This document shows positions 14,358-22,850 of a stretch of DNA of 64,000 nt, piece by piece. Location of the stretch: assembly GCA_029263175.1 (NCBI GenBank), contig JAJCXZ010000077.1, forward strand, positions 62,001 to 126,000, written 5' to 3'. A program made the translations under genes and the position numbers. This DNA comes from Acidimicrobiales bacterium (GTDB taxonomy: Bacteria; Actinomycetota; Acidimicrobiia; Acidimicrobiales; Aldehydirespiratoraceae). The notes beneath the pieces were generated by a model that worked only from the letters and a program-made list of their open reading frames with translations, was not told the origin of the DNA and did not search any database. Every line of letters starts with the position of its first letter. Within the stretch, counting starts at the first letter, position 1.

Positions 14358-15421
14358 GTCGTCACCTTCCGATCCACCAGGCGGATTTGATACGTCGACA
14401 ACACCGCGGCGCCGATCGCGCCGAAGAGGATCAGCGCTTGCAGGATTGTGGACACGGCCGACGAGACCCCCAGCGTTTGGATGCTGAGCCCCCCGACCTG
14501 AAGGGCGCTGAACGCGAGTGCTACCACGGCGACTCCGCTGGGCCGCATGAGCGCGAGGGCAGCCACGATGATTCCGGCAAAGCCGAAGCCATTGGAGATG
14601 TTTTCGCTGAGCCGGACCGCTGATCCACCGAGCTCGATCCCGCCGGCGAAACCGGCGACCGCCCCGGACAGCGCCATCACACCGACGACCTTGCGACGCA
14701 TCGAGATACCCGCGTAGGTCGCGGTCTTGGGCGAGGATCCCGCGATCTTGAGTTCGTAACCCCACACGCTGCGATTCATGAACCAGCCGAACGCCGCGAT
14801 CAACGCGAGTGCGATGAGCACACCGAGATGAGCGCGTTCCCAGATGATGCCGAGCCTCGCTTGTTCAGGACGAGCGGTGATCTGGGGAAAGCCGAACCCG
14901 TCCGGATCTTTCCACTTCGTGGTCTGCAGATAGACGATCAGCCGTATGGCGACCTCGTTGAGCATGAGGGTCGTGATGATCTCACTCACACCGATTTCGG
15001 CACGGGCCAGGCCCGGGCCAAGTGCCCACAACGCCCCGCCGAGTGCTGCGGCGAGCAGCATGGCGATTATCAGGATGGGTCCCGGCAGGTCGGGGAAGAT
15101 GCGTCCGACGAACGTGGCGGCTGTTGCCCCGAACAGGATCTGGCCTTCGGCGCCGATGTTCCAGAGGCCCATCGTGGCCGCGATACTGACCGCGAGACCG
15201 GCGAGGGCGAGCGGCACGGCCCGGTTGAAGGTGGCGCTGATGGTGTCGAGAGATCCGAAGCTCCGCTCCCACATGCGTTCGTAGACGTCGAACACGGGGT
15301 CGCCGGAGATCGTGAGCAGGATCGCTCCGCCGATGAGCGCGAACGCGAGTCCGAAGAGGAAGGCGATGGGTTGGCCACCGCGGGTTGGGCTTTCGCGACG
15401 AGTGAGGACCAGGCGTCTCAT
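14354..15421 (-). CDS. Nucleoside ABC importer permease (NupP/YufP-like)
   Basis: 355 residues with an N-terminal helix (IAFLFGLAFALIGGAILLTISG) and a long periplasmic-side loop ending YERMWERSFGSLDTISATFN. A run of membrane helices follows. The family segment AATMGLWNIGAEGQILFGA is present, along with the coupling region GSSPKTATYAGISMRRKV. This is the larger of the two permeases in BMP-type purine nucleoside systems. It overlaps the ATPase stop and the next permease start by 4 bases each, so the subunits are translated in fixed ratio. Confidence 0.88.
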   Translation of the reverse strand: MRRLVLTRRESPTRGGQPIAFLFGLAFALIGGAILLTISGDPVFDVYERMWERSFGSLDTISATFNRAVPLALAGLAVSIAATMGLWNIGAEGQILFGATAATFVGRIFPDLPGPILIIAMLLAAALGGALWALGPGLARAEIGVSEIITTLMLNEVAIRLIVYLQTTKWKDPDGFGFPQITARPEQARLGIIWERAHLGVLIALALIAAFGWFMNRSVWGYELKIAGSSPKTATYAGISMRRKVVGVMALSGAVAGFAGGIELGGSAVRLSENISNGFGFAGIIVAALALMRPSGVAVVALAFSALQVGGLSIQTLGVSSAVSTILQALILFGAIGAAVLSTYQIRLVDRKVTT

Positions 15422-16920
15422 GCGTGGGCGCCGATCATCGCTTCGCCGATCTCCGCTCGGCTGGCCTGGCGGGGGTCGAACTCGCCCACGATGCGACCTT
15501 CAGACATCACCAGGATGCGGTCGGCCAGAGCGAGAAGCTCATCGAGGTCTTCAGAGATCATGAGCACTCCGGTGCCTTCATCGCGCTGCTTCACGAGGAG
15601 GTGTTGAATGGCGCCGACGCCGGCGACGTCGAGGCCACGCGTCGGCTGGGAGGCCACGACCACAACCGGGTTGCCGCTGAGTTCGCGGCCGAGCAGGAGG
15701 CGTTGCAGGTTGCCGCCGGAGAGTGAGGCCATCGGATCATCGAATCGACCGACCTTCACCTCGAACCGACTGATGAGGTCGCTGCAGAAGGCCTTGGCTC
15801 GATCCCAAGAGAGCAGCGGACCTTGGCGCATGGTGCGATAGCTGCGCATGACGGCATTGTGGGTGACCGGCAGTTTCGGCGCGAGGCCGACACCGAGCCG
15901 ATCCTCTGGGATGTACGCGAGCCCGGAGTCCACCCGCTCGCGTGTCCCGGCTTTGGTGACGTCGCTGCCGTTGATCGTGACCGAGCCGGATGTCGCGGTC
16001 TCGAGCCCGGCGATGGCGTCGGTGAGTGCGCGTTGGCCGTTGCCGGCCACGCCGGCGATGCCGACGATCTCGCCGGAGCGAACCTCGAGGGACAGTGCGT
16101 CGACCGCGGTCAGCCCCCGACTGTCGGTGACGGTGAGTTTGCGGACATCGAGCATCACATCGCCGGCAACACCGACGCGTGGAGCTAGGGATTTCACTGC
16201 TGAAGAGGATCCCACCATCAGCTCGGCGAGCTGGCCGGCGTCGACGTCGGCGATGGCGATCGATGCCGCGACGGTAGAACCGCCTCTGAGCACGGTGGCC
16301 TCGTCACAGAACGAGGTGACTTCATCGAGCTTGTGGCTGATGAAGATGACGGCTCGGTCCTCCTCGACCATGCGCCGCAGCACGGCGCCGAGTTCGACTG
16401 CTTCTTGAGGGGTGAGCACCGCAGTGGGCTCATCGAGAATCAGTACCCGGGCATCTCGCCACAGGGCCTTGAGAATTTCGACGCGCTGACGCTCGCCCAT
16501 GCTGAGCTGCCAGACAGGCCGTTCGGGATCGGCGTCGAAGCCGAAGCGTTCGGCGAGCGCCGCGACCTCGCGGTTGATGGCCGCCATGTCGAGAATGCTC
16601 GGCGCGGCGCCGAGCACGACGTTCTCCGCCACCGTGAAGGTGGGGACGAGTCGAAACTCCTGGTGCACCATGCCGATGCCGGCGGCGAGCGCATCAGCGG
16701 GCGAGGAGAATCGAACCTCCTGCCCGTCGATGCGGATCGCGCCGTCGTCGGGGAGGTAGACCCCGGCGAGGCAATTCATCAGGGTGGTCTTACCCGCCCC
16801 GTTTTCGCCAAGAACGGCGTGAACGGTGCCGGGACGAACCGTGAGGCTCGCCCCGGCGTTCGCGATCACGCCAGGAAAGCGTTTCCAAATGCCGTCGAGT
16901 TCGACAGCAGCTGGGCTCAT
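15418..16920 (-). CDS. Nucleoside ABC importer ATPase, two ABC domains (NupO-like)
   Basis: 500 residues holding two ABC cassettes in tandem. Cassette 1 is complete: Walker A GENGAGKTT, signature LSMGERQRVEI, Walker B VLILDEPTAVLTPQE. In cassette 2 the A-loop region reads GIAGVAGNGQRALTDAIAG with no GK[ST]. The signature LSGGNLQRLLLGRELS and a Walker B-like strand (VVVVASQPTRGLD) remain. A degenerate second site is normal for the RbsA/NupO family, so this is not a defect. It energises nucleoside uptake with the two permeases and the BMP lipoprotein. Confidence 0.92.
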   Translation of the reverse strand: MSPAAVELDGIWKRFPGVIANAGASLTVRPGTVHAVLGENGAGKTTLMNCLAGVYLPDDGAIRIDGQEVRFSSPADALAAGIGMVHQEFRLVPTFTVAENVVLGAAPSILDMAAINREVAALAERFGFDADPERPVWQLSMGERQRVEILKALWRDARVLILDEPTAVLTPQEAVELGAVLRRMVEEDRAVIFISHKLDEVTSFCDEATVLRGGSTVAASIAIADVDAGQLAELMVGSSSAVKSLAPRVGVAGDVMLDVRKLTVTDSRGLTAVDALSLEVRSGEIVGIAGVAGNGQRALTDAIAGLETATSGSVTINGSDVTKAGTRERVDSGLAYIPEDRLGVGLAPKLPVTHNAVMRSYRTMRQGPLLSWDRAKAFCSDLISRFEVKVGRFDDPMASLSGGNLQRLLLGRELSGNPVVVVASQPTRGLDVAGVGAIQHLLVKQRDEGTGVLMISEDLDELLALADRILVMSEGRIVGEFDPRQASRAEIGEAMIGAHA

Positions 16921-18062
16921 CCCTCAGGGATTTCGCCGATGACACCCTCTACGAAGTAGAACATGCCGAGCAGATCACCATCGTTGGGGACCACGCCATC
17001 AGCGATGACCTCGTTACCGTCCTGATCGTTGATCGGACCGGTGAACGGGTCCCAGGTGCCGGCGATCATCTCGTCGGTCCGAGCGTCGATGACGGCGCGA
17101 GTCTCGTCGGAAACGTCGGCGGCGAGGCTGCCGATCTGCACGATGCCGTCGTCCATGCCGCCCCAGTAGGCGCCACCGCTGTAGTTGCCGGCGGCAACCT
17201 TCTCGATGGTGGAGGTGTAGTAGGGGCCCCAGTCCCAGATCGCCGAAGCGACGTAGGCGGTGGGGGCGAAGGCGCTCATGTCGGAGTTGTAGGACACCCA
17301 GCGGGCTCCGGCGGCCTCGGCGGCCTCGCCGGCTGCGGTGGAGTCCTGGTGCATGGCGATCACATCGGCACCGGCGTCGAGCAGGGCCTGGGCGGAGTCG
17401 CCCTCAACGGCCGGGTCGAACCAGGTCGAGGTCCAGTTGACGGTGACGGTTGCGTCGGGGTTGGCGGCGCGAACACCGAGGGTGAACGCGTTGATGCCGC
17501 GGATGACCTCGGGGATCGGGAAGGCGGCGACATAGCCGACGTTTCCTGATGCGCTGGCGCCACCGGCAGCGAGACCGGTGAGGTAGCGGGCCTGGTAGAT
17601 GCGGCCGAAGTAGTTCCCGAAGTTGGTGTCGTTGGACTTGTAGCCAGTGGCGTGGTCGAACGCGACGTCGGGGAACTCGCCGGACAGGGCTTCCATGGCA
17701 TCGATGTAACCGAACGAGGTGGCGAAGATCACGTCGGCGCCGTCGGCGATTGCGTCACGGACGGCCTGATCGAACTCCGGGCTTCCCTCGGGGATGTTCT
17801 CGAAGGTGATCGTGGTGGCACCGGTGGCCGCCTCGGCGGCCTGGCGGCCCTGGTCGTGGGCCCAGGTCCAGCCGGCGTCGCCGGGTTCACCGATGTAGAT
17901 GAATGCAGCCGTGACGGCGGACGCGCCGGACGAATCCGCCGAATCATCCGAGTCCGACGAATCGTCTGAGCCGGCGTCGGTCTCGGCATCGTCGCCGCAG
18001 GCGGCGGCGACAAGCGTGAACGCAAGCAGCATTGACAACAGGAGCAACAGACGTCGCTTCAT
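16917..18062 (-). CDS. BMP-family nucleoside-binding lipoprotein
   Basis: 381 residues from the ATG at 18062. An ATG six codons upstream is rejected because its own sequence (GGAGAGGG) is the Shine-Dalgarno for 18062. The signal peptide MKRRLLLLLSMLLAFTLVAAAC ends in a lipobox. An acidic Asp/Ser linker (about residues 25-45) follows, then the periplasmic-binding fold: FIYIGEPGDAGWTWAHDQGRQAAE, DVIFATSFGYIDAMEAL and YFGRIYQARYLTGLAAG. These are hallmarks of PF02608 (BmpA/PnrA/Med) purine nucleoside receptors. It delivers ligand to the two permeases. It is the first gene of the operon, with a clear promoter at 18117-18144. Confidence 0.9.
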   Translation of the reverse strand: MKRRLLLLLSMLLAFTLVAAACGDDAETDAGSDDSSDSDDSADSSGASAVTAAFIYIGEPGDAGWTWAHDQGRQAAEAATGATTITFENIPEGSPEFDQAVRDAIADGADVIFATSFGYIDAMEALSGEFPDVAFDHATGYKSNDTNFGNYFGRIYQARYLTGLAAGGASASGNVGYVAAFPIPEVIRGINAFTLGVRAANPDATVTVNWTSTWFDPAVEGDSAQALLDAGADVIAMHQDSTAAGEAAEAAGARWVSYNSDMSAFAPTAYVASAIWDWGPYYTSTIEKVAAGNYSGGAYWGGMDDGIVQIGSLAADVSDETRAVIDARTDEMIAGTWDPFTGPINDQDGNEVIADGVVPNDGDLLGMFYFVEGVIGEIPEG

Positions 18063-18116
18063 GATGGGGTCCCTCTCCAAGGTCTGTTTTTCACAACAGG
18101 AATGTGTGTGGAGCGA

Positions 18117-18144
18117 AAACTAGGCGATCAGAACACCAAGTCAA
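18117..18144 (-). promoter_or_regulatory. Sigma-70-type promoter of the nucleoside importer operon
   Basis: On the minus strand TTGACT (18144-18139) and TAGTTT (18122-18117) are separated by 16 bases, placing the transcript start near 18110. The leader of about 48 bases then carries GGAGAGGG eight bases before the ATG at 18062. The region is AT-rich compared with its surroundings and lies just after the acyltransferase stop. Confidence 0.55.
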
Positions 18145-18160
18145 CTCGGAAACCCGAGGT

Positions 18161-18697
18161 TTACAGGTCTCGCAGGAACCGGGCGGGTACGCCGCCGACG
18201 ATGGTGTTGGCCGCGACGTCCTTCGTGACCACGCTTCCGGCTGCAACGACGCTGTTCTCGCCGATGGTGACACCCTTCAAGACCATTGATCGCTGCCCGA
18301 TCCAGACGTTGTCGGCGAGAACGACCGGCGAGGCGTCAGGTGTTTCGTTGCGCCGGTCTGGTTCAAGGCGATGGAAATCGTTGTCGGCGATCAGGACATG
18401 GGTGCCGATCAGACAGTTGGCGCCGATCGTGATCGACTCTTGCGCCGCGATCGAGCTTCCGTAGTTCACGAACGTCTGAGCACCGATCTCGAGCCGGCCG
18501 TCATCGCCGACTCCGAGTTCGGTGGTGGCGAGGTCGGAGATGATGCGGACTCGATCGTGGAGGATGAGTTCCCCGTGGAGGTGCAGGACGGGCTTGCCGA
18601 AGCAGCGAACCCTGGGGCCCAGTTGGGCGCGGCGAAACGACCATCGGGCTCGGAGGACGGCGCGGACATTGTTCAGTGCAGTCAGAGGATTCGACAC
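18161..18697 (-). CDS. Hexapeptide-repeat acyltransferase (xenobiotic/sugar O-acetyltransferase type)
   Basis: 178 residues from the GTG at 18697; the upstream ATG extension would run into the divergent YqeC gene. The C-terminal half is a left-handed beta helix built of hexapeptide turns. ITIGANCLIGTHVLIADND leads to a His in the active-site loop (DFHRLEPD), and VVLADNVWIGQRSMVLKGVTIG and NSVVAAGSVVTKDV follow, with the family ending GVPARFLRDL. Acetyl-CoA is the usual donor and the acceptor is unknown. Members of this fold often modify cell-surface sugars. No glycosyltransferases are nearby, so the target cannot be guessed. Confidence 0.8.
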   Translation of the reverse strand: MSNPLTALNNVRAVLRARWSFRRAQLGPRVRCFGKPVLHLHGELILHDRVRIISDLATTELGVGDDGRLEIGAQTFVNYGSSIAAQESITIGANCLIGTHVLIADNDFHRLEPDRRNETPDASPVVLADNVWIGQRSMVLKGVTIGENSVVAAGSVVTKDVAANTIVGGVPARFLRDL

Positions 18698-18730
18698 GAG
18701 GACATCATCGCACGGCGGTACCGTCGGGCG

Positions 18731-19465
18731 ATGCGTTCCATTCGAGTGGGTCAACTTGCTGATGCACTGGACCTGGGGCCGCGAGAATTGGTGGCCCTCG
18801 TCGGCGGTGGCGGGAAGACGACCGCGCTGTTCGCGCTCGGACGGCAACTGGGTGGATCGGTGATTCTCACCACGACGACCAAGATGGGTCGCGACCGCGA
18901 CGGCGGGCGCCGCACACTGTTCGCCCCGACCGACGAAGAGCTACGGTCGGCGCTTGCCACGGACTCGTGCGTGCTGGCTTGGCACGAGGACGCCGTTCAC
19001 AAGGCGGTCGGGGTGACTCCCGAGACCGCCGATCATTGGCTGGATCTCGCTGACCATGTGGTGGTGGAGGCCGATGGCTCTCGGCGAAAGCCGTTCAAGG
19101 CTCCGCTCGACTACGAGCCGGTCGTGCCGGCGGCCACCACTCTTCTCGTTGCCTGTGTCGGTGCGGCTGCGCTCGGCGCCCCGATCGAAACCCAGTGCCA
19201 GCGTCCCGAACGAGTGGCGGCCATTGCCGGGTGTGCGATGGCGGACATCCTGACGCCGCGCCGGCTCGCCGCCGTGCTGGTGAGCGATGAGGGGTCCCGC
19301 AAGGGTCTGCCGGACGGCGCTCGCTTCGCGGTGCTGATCAATCAGACCACCGTGGCGCATGCGGACTATCTGGCCGAACTCGAGTCGCTGCTCGGCCCGG
19401 AGGTTCCGATGGTCGTCGTGGCGCCGTTCTCGCCGGGCGAGTCGCCGGAGGACCTAGACGAGTAG
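18731..19465 (+). CDS. yqeC: YqeC-family selenium-dependent hydroxylase accessory protein
   Basis: 244 residues. The P-loop region LVALVGGGGKTTALFALGRQL is the typical G-rich YqeC form. It is followed by SVILTTTTKMGRD, then DHVVVEADGSRRKPFKAP (Walker B-like) and TLLVACVGAAALGAPI. The family is tied by genome context to selenium-dependent molybdenum hydroxylases, where YqeC is thought to help mature or insert the Se-containing Mo cofactor. Start ATG 18731; its 3' end overlaps the convergent hydantoinase by 12 bases. The Mo-hydroxylase genes at 28-31.7 kb are natural candidates for its client. No selD or selA is visible here. Confidence 0.8.
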   Translation: MRSIRVGQLADALDLGPRELVALVGGGGKTTALFALGRQLGGSVILTTTTKMGRDRDGGRRTLFAPTDEELRSALATDSCVLAWHEDAVHKAVGVTPETADHWLDLADHVVVEADGSRRKPFKAPLDYEPVVPAATTLLVACVGAAALGAPIETQCQRPERVAAIAGCAMADILTPRRLAAVLVSDEGSRKGLPDGARFAVLINQTTVAHADYLAELESLLGPEVPMVVVAPFSPGESPEDLDE

Positions 19466-20872
19466 GTCACTCACGTCCCGGCGCAGGTAGCGCCCGTGGC
19501 CGGCACGGCCGACGTAGGACCGATGGTCGATCACGAACGAGCCCCGACTGAGAACGGTGCGCACCTGGCCCGGAATCTCGACCCCTTCCCAGACCGAGTG
19601 GTCGAGGTTCATGTGGTGGGTGTCGGCGCCGAGAGTTTGGTTGACGCGGGGGTCGTAGATGACGATGTCGGCATCGCTTCCTGGCGCGATCACACCCTTC
19701 TGGGGGTAAAGGCCGAAGAGTCGCGCGGGTGTTGTCGAGCAGGTCTCGACCCATCTGGCGAGGCTGATCTCGCCGGCGGTGACGCCCGCGTGGATCAAGT
19801 CCATTCGGTGCTCGATCGAGCCGAGACCGTTGGGCGTGACCCGGAAGTCCTCGGAGCCGAGCAGCTTTTCGGTGTCGCAGAACGGGCAGTGATCGGTGGA
19901 GACGACCGCGAGTTCGTCGCGCCTGAGCCCCTGCCACAGGGTGTCGTGGTTGTCACGATGGCGCAGCGGAGGAGAGCAGATGTGGCGCAGCCCGTCGATG
20001 CCGGGCTGGTCGAGGTGCCCCTCGATCGAGAGGAAGAGGTATTGGGGACACGTCTCCGCAAACACGTTGAGCCCGCGTTGGCGCGCCCACGTGACCTGCT
20101 CGAGTGCGTCGCGGGAGGAGAGGTGGACGATGTAGAGCGGGGCACCTGCCACTTCGGCGAGAGCCGCGGCGCGATGTACGGCTTCACTCTCGAGCCGGCT
20201 CGGTCGTGTCCGGCCGTGCCAAACCGAACCGGTGTCACCGCGCGCTGCCGCCTGATCCCGCAGGACGTCGATGGCGATCCCGTTCTCGGCATGCATCATC
20301 GCCATCGTCCCGAGCTCGGCGCAGCGTTGCATGGCTCGCAGGATCTGGCCGTCGTCTGAGTAGTAGACGCCGGGATAGGCCATGAAGAACTTGAAGCTGG
20401 TGAGCCCTTCGTCGACGAGGGTGCCCATCTCCTTCAGCGCGATGTCGTCGACATCGCCCATCGAGAGGTGAAACCCATAGTCGATGGCGCAGTCTCCGTC
20501 GGCTTCGCCAAGGCGCTCCTCGACGGCATCGCGGACGTGCATGCCTTTCATCTGGCCGGCGAAGTCGATCACCGTGGTGGTGCCACCCCACGCCGCTGCT
20601 GCGGTGCCAGTGGCGAAGGTGTCGCTCGACGTCGCTTCGGGGCTCATTGGCAACTGAAGGTGCACATGGACGTCGACCCCGCCGGGCACGACGTAACAGC
20701 CGTCGGCATCGACCACGCGGGCACCTCCGGCTTCCGCGGCCATGGCGGCCGCCGAACCGGGCGCGACCACGGCCGCGATGAGCTCGCCTTCGACGATGAC
20801 GTCGGCCGCGGTGACTCCACTGGTGGAGATGACCCGGCCCCCTCGGATGACGACGATGTCGGCGCTGCTCAT
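19454..20872 (-). CDS. D-hydantoinase/dihydropyrimidinase
   Basis: 472 residues, a metal-dependent cyclic amidohydrolase. VVPGGVDVHVHLQ carries the first metal-binding HxH. The lysine expected to be carbamylated lies in LTSFKFFMAYPGVYYSDD. MMHAENG and PLYIVHLSS supply the His ligands. The catalytic Asp region reads AVVSTDHCPF, and NGLGSIEHRMDL closes the active site. It opens hydantoins or dihydropyrimidines to N-carbamoyl amino acids. ATG 20872 is used; a 57-residue upstream extension overlaps the thioesterase gene. It is the last gene of the MDR-P450-thioesterase-hydantoinase operon. Confidence 0.9.
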   Translation of the reverse strand: MSSADIVVIRGGRVISTSGVTAADVIVEGELIAAVVAPGSAAAMAAEAGGARVVDADGCYVVPGGVDVHVHLQLPMSPEATSSDTFATGTAAAAWGGTTTVIDFAGQMKGMHVRDAVEERLGEADGDCAIDYGFHLSMGDVDDIALKEMGTLVDEGLTSFKFFMAYPGVYYSDDGQILRAMQRCAELGTMAMMHAENGIAIDVLRDQAAARGDTGSVWHGRTRPSRLESEAVHRAAALAEVAGAPLYIVHLSSRDALEQVTWARQRGLNVFAETCPQYLFLSIEGHLDQPGIDGLRHICSPPLRHRDNHDTLWQGLRRDELAVVSTDHCPFCDTEKLLGSEDFRVTPNGLGSIEHRMDLIHAGVTAGEISLARWVETCSTTPARLFGLYPQKGVIAPGSDADIVIYDPRVNQTLGADTHHMNLDHSVWEGVEIPGQVRTVLSRGSFVIDHRSYVGRAGHGRYLRRDVSDLLV

Positions 20873-20882
20873 CAGGCCGACG

Positions 20883-21692
20883 TTACCGCTGTCGGCCGAG
20901 CAGAAGCCCGATCTGGCGCATCTGGGCGACCAGGGTTCCCGTCGAGTCCCAGATGCACCCCGTTTCGATGATCCGGCCACCCTGGGAGTCCTCGGTGCGG
21001 TTGCGCACCTGCAACCATCCGGCGGCGGGACGACGGCGGACATGCACCGTCAGCTCCAGGGTCGGCACCCATCCCACGAGCCCGTGGGTGGCGAAGATCG
21101 AGGGAGGAGAACAGTCGGCGAAGAACGGTAGGGACAGTGTGGTCGGTTCGGTTCCGTCCGCGAAGCGGACCCATCCGTCGATGACGGGCTCGTCGAGCGT
21201 CCCAGCGTTGGCGAAGTCGGGATGCAGGCGGATCTCGGCCCGGGACAGCAGGGGGAGCGCCACGCCCTGGTCGCTACCCGACCGCATGACACATTCTTCG
21301 GGCGGAGGAATCTCGGGGGCGGGGATCGTGACGTCCACCGATGGCCCCATATTGGTGTCGAGATCGGCGAATGCCGCCATCGTTTCGAATCGGGTTTTGC
21401 CGGCCTGGTGCATCGAACCGCGAAGCGAGCTTGCGAGCCGTCCCGGTTTCAGCAACCGGGCACGAATCTCGGCCTCCGAATCAGCGAGTCCGGGCCGGAG
21501 ATAGTGCGTGGTGACGGTGACCGGGTCAGGTTGCTCGACCAGCGACGCCATGGCGCGCAACATCGGAAGAAGCAAATAGCCCCCGTTGGGGTTCTCGCCG
21601 ATGTTCCAGGCCGAAGACAGTTGGGTCGACCAGATCCCTTCGCTAGTCGGTGATATCTGAGTCTCGAGCTCGAAATGGGACTGCAGTGACAT
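20883..21692 (-). CDS. Acyl-CoA thioesterase-like double hotdog protein
   Basis: 269 residues. WNIGENPNGGYLLLPMLRAM is the TesB/4HBT_3-like first hotdog helix, VTVTTHYLRPGLADSEAEI is the core strand pair, and the second hotdog is built around WVRFADGTEPTTLSLPFFAD and RRPAAGWLQVRNRT. These actinobacterial TesB-like proteins hydrolyse CoA esters, often of steroid or lipid intermediates. The active residues are not obvious in the sequence. It begins 3 bases after the P450 stop and 10 bases before the hydantoinase start. It is thus one unit with them, and the pathway is unclear. Confidence 0.75.
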   Translation of the reverse strand: MSLQSHFELETQISPTSEGIWSTQLSSAWNIGENPNGGYLLLPMLRAMASLVEQPDPVTVTTHYLRPGLADSEAEIRARLLKPGRLASSLRGSMHQAGKTRFETMAAFADLDTNMGPSVDVTIPAPEIPPPEECVMRSGSDQGVALPLLSRAEIRLHPDFANAGTLDEPVIDGWVRFADGTEPTTLSLPFFADCSPPSIFATHGLVGWVPTLELTVHVRRRPAAGWLQVRNRTEDSQGGRIIETGCIWDSTGTLVAQMRQIGLLLGRQR

Positions 21693-21695
21693 GGG

Positions 21696-22847
21696 TCAGC
21701 TCCCGCTGTGCCAGGTGGCCGACACGCCAGCCGCCTTTCGAAAGACGAGTCCACGCGGGCCCCGGCTGTGATCGTGATCAAGTCGGAGGCCCCGGAGGAC
21801 TCGGAGGACAGCGGTGACCGCCGCGATCGTCTCTGCGCGCGCCAGATGGATTCCGAGGCAGGCATGCGGGCCGTACGCGAAGGTCGTCGAGAGCCGATTG
21901 TTCGGTCGGTCGATGCGGAAGTCGTCGGGATCAGCGAACACCGCCGGGTCGCGGTTGGCCGCGGCGAGTGAAACCTGGACGAAGTCGCCCTTGCGGATCG
22001 AGGCGCCGCCGAGCTCCGTGTCGCACGTCGCATACCGGTCGACGGCGGAGGCAGCAGGTTCGAGCCGCAGCGATTCTTCCACCGCAGCCGGGACCAGCGC
22101 GGGGTCGTCGAGGACGGTTGCCAGCTGGTCGGGATGGGTGAGGAGATGGAATAGGGCGTTCGCCGTCGCTCCCTCGGATGTTTCGATGGCGCCGAACATG
22201 ATGACGGCGACATTCGAGGCGACTTCCGTAGTTGTGAGATCTTCGGCCGCCCCAGCGAGGAAGCCGGCCGGGTTGTCGGTGACCGTCCTGCGTACGGCGG
22301 CGGCAAGCGCGTCGTTCGCCGCGAGACTCTTGTCCTTGTCAAGCCCGCCGTAGATGATCGCCTCGACCTCGGCGACGATGGTGCGGTACCAGCCGAGCAC
22401 CTCATCGTCGTCCACGCCCGACAGGCCGAGCGTGCGCACGATCGTCGACACGGCGAGCGGGGCCGCGATGCTCGAGCGGAGTTCGGCCCGGCCCTGATCG
22501 GCGATGGAGGCGACCAGTCGATTCGCCTCGGTGCTGCACCAGGCGATGGTGTCGGCGAGAGCGTTGGCCGTGAATGCGTTGACGAAGGGAGCGCGGTGAC
22601 GATCGTGCGTGGCGCCGTCTGTCGACAACATGGATGGCCCGACCACCTGTCCGGTACTGAAGCGCGGGTCGTCGACGGTGAAGGTGACGGGATCGCGCAT
22701 CGCCTTCACGGCAGCTTCTCGCTCGACGATGACCCAGCCGTTGACCGCTTCGACCCAGACGACCGGTCCGGCGGCGCGCAGCTGATGCCAGACCTGATGC
22801 GGGTCGTCTTCGAGGTCGTCGAGCGTGACGGCACCAAGAGGGGACAT
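21696..22847 (-). CDS. Cytochrome P450
   Basis: 383 residues, a soluble bacterial P450. The haem-binding loop FAYGPHACLGIHLAR places the axial ligand at Cys330. The EXXR motif is EESLR, and the PERF-like segment is FRIDRPNNR. The I-helix oxygen-activation site reads MFGAIETSE, with Glu-Thr in place of the usual Asp-Thr. The chain is about 20 residues shorter than the family average, mainly at the N-terminus. The electron donor is not encoded nearby, though the adjacent MDR protein is a co-transcribed oxidoreductase. The substrate is unknown. Confidence 0.93.
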   Translation of the reverse strand: MSPLGAVTLDDLEDDPHQVWHQLRAAGPVVWVEAVNGWVIVEREAAVKAMRDPVTFTVDDPRFSTGQVVGPSMLSTDGATHDRHRAPFVNAFTANALADTIAWCSTEANRLVASIADQGRAELRSSIAAPLAVSTIVRTLGLSGVDDDEVLGWYRTIVAEVEAIIYGGLDKDKSLAANDALAAAVRRTVTDNPAGFLAGAAEDLTTTEVASNVAVIMFGAIETSEGATANALFHLLTHPDQLATVLDDPALVPAAVEESLRLEPAASAVDRYATCDTELGGASIRKGDFVQVSLAAANRDPAVFADPDDFRIDRPNNRLSTTFAYGPHACLGIHLARAETIAAVTAVLRVLRGLRLDHDHSRGPRGLVFRKAAGVSATWHSGS

Positions 22848-22850
22848 GTG

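Noticed and set aside
15418-16920. Missing Walker A lysine in the second ABC domain as evidence of a broken gene
   Set aside because: A degenerate second site is the normal state in NupO/RbsA-type double ATPases.
17920-17995. Asp/Ser-rich repeat in the BMP lipoprotein and a similar acidic run in the CoxE-like protein (about 24720-24780)
   Set aside because: These are low-complexity linkers common in secreted lipoproteins and multi-domain proteins, not a DNA repeat with its own function.
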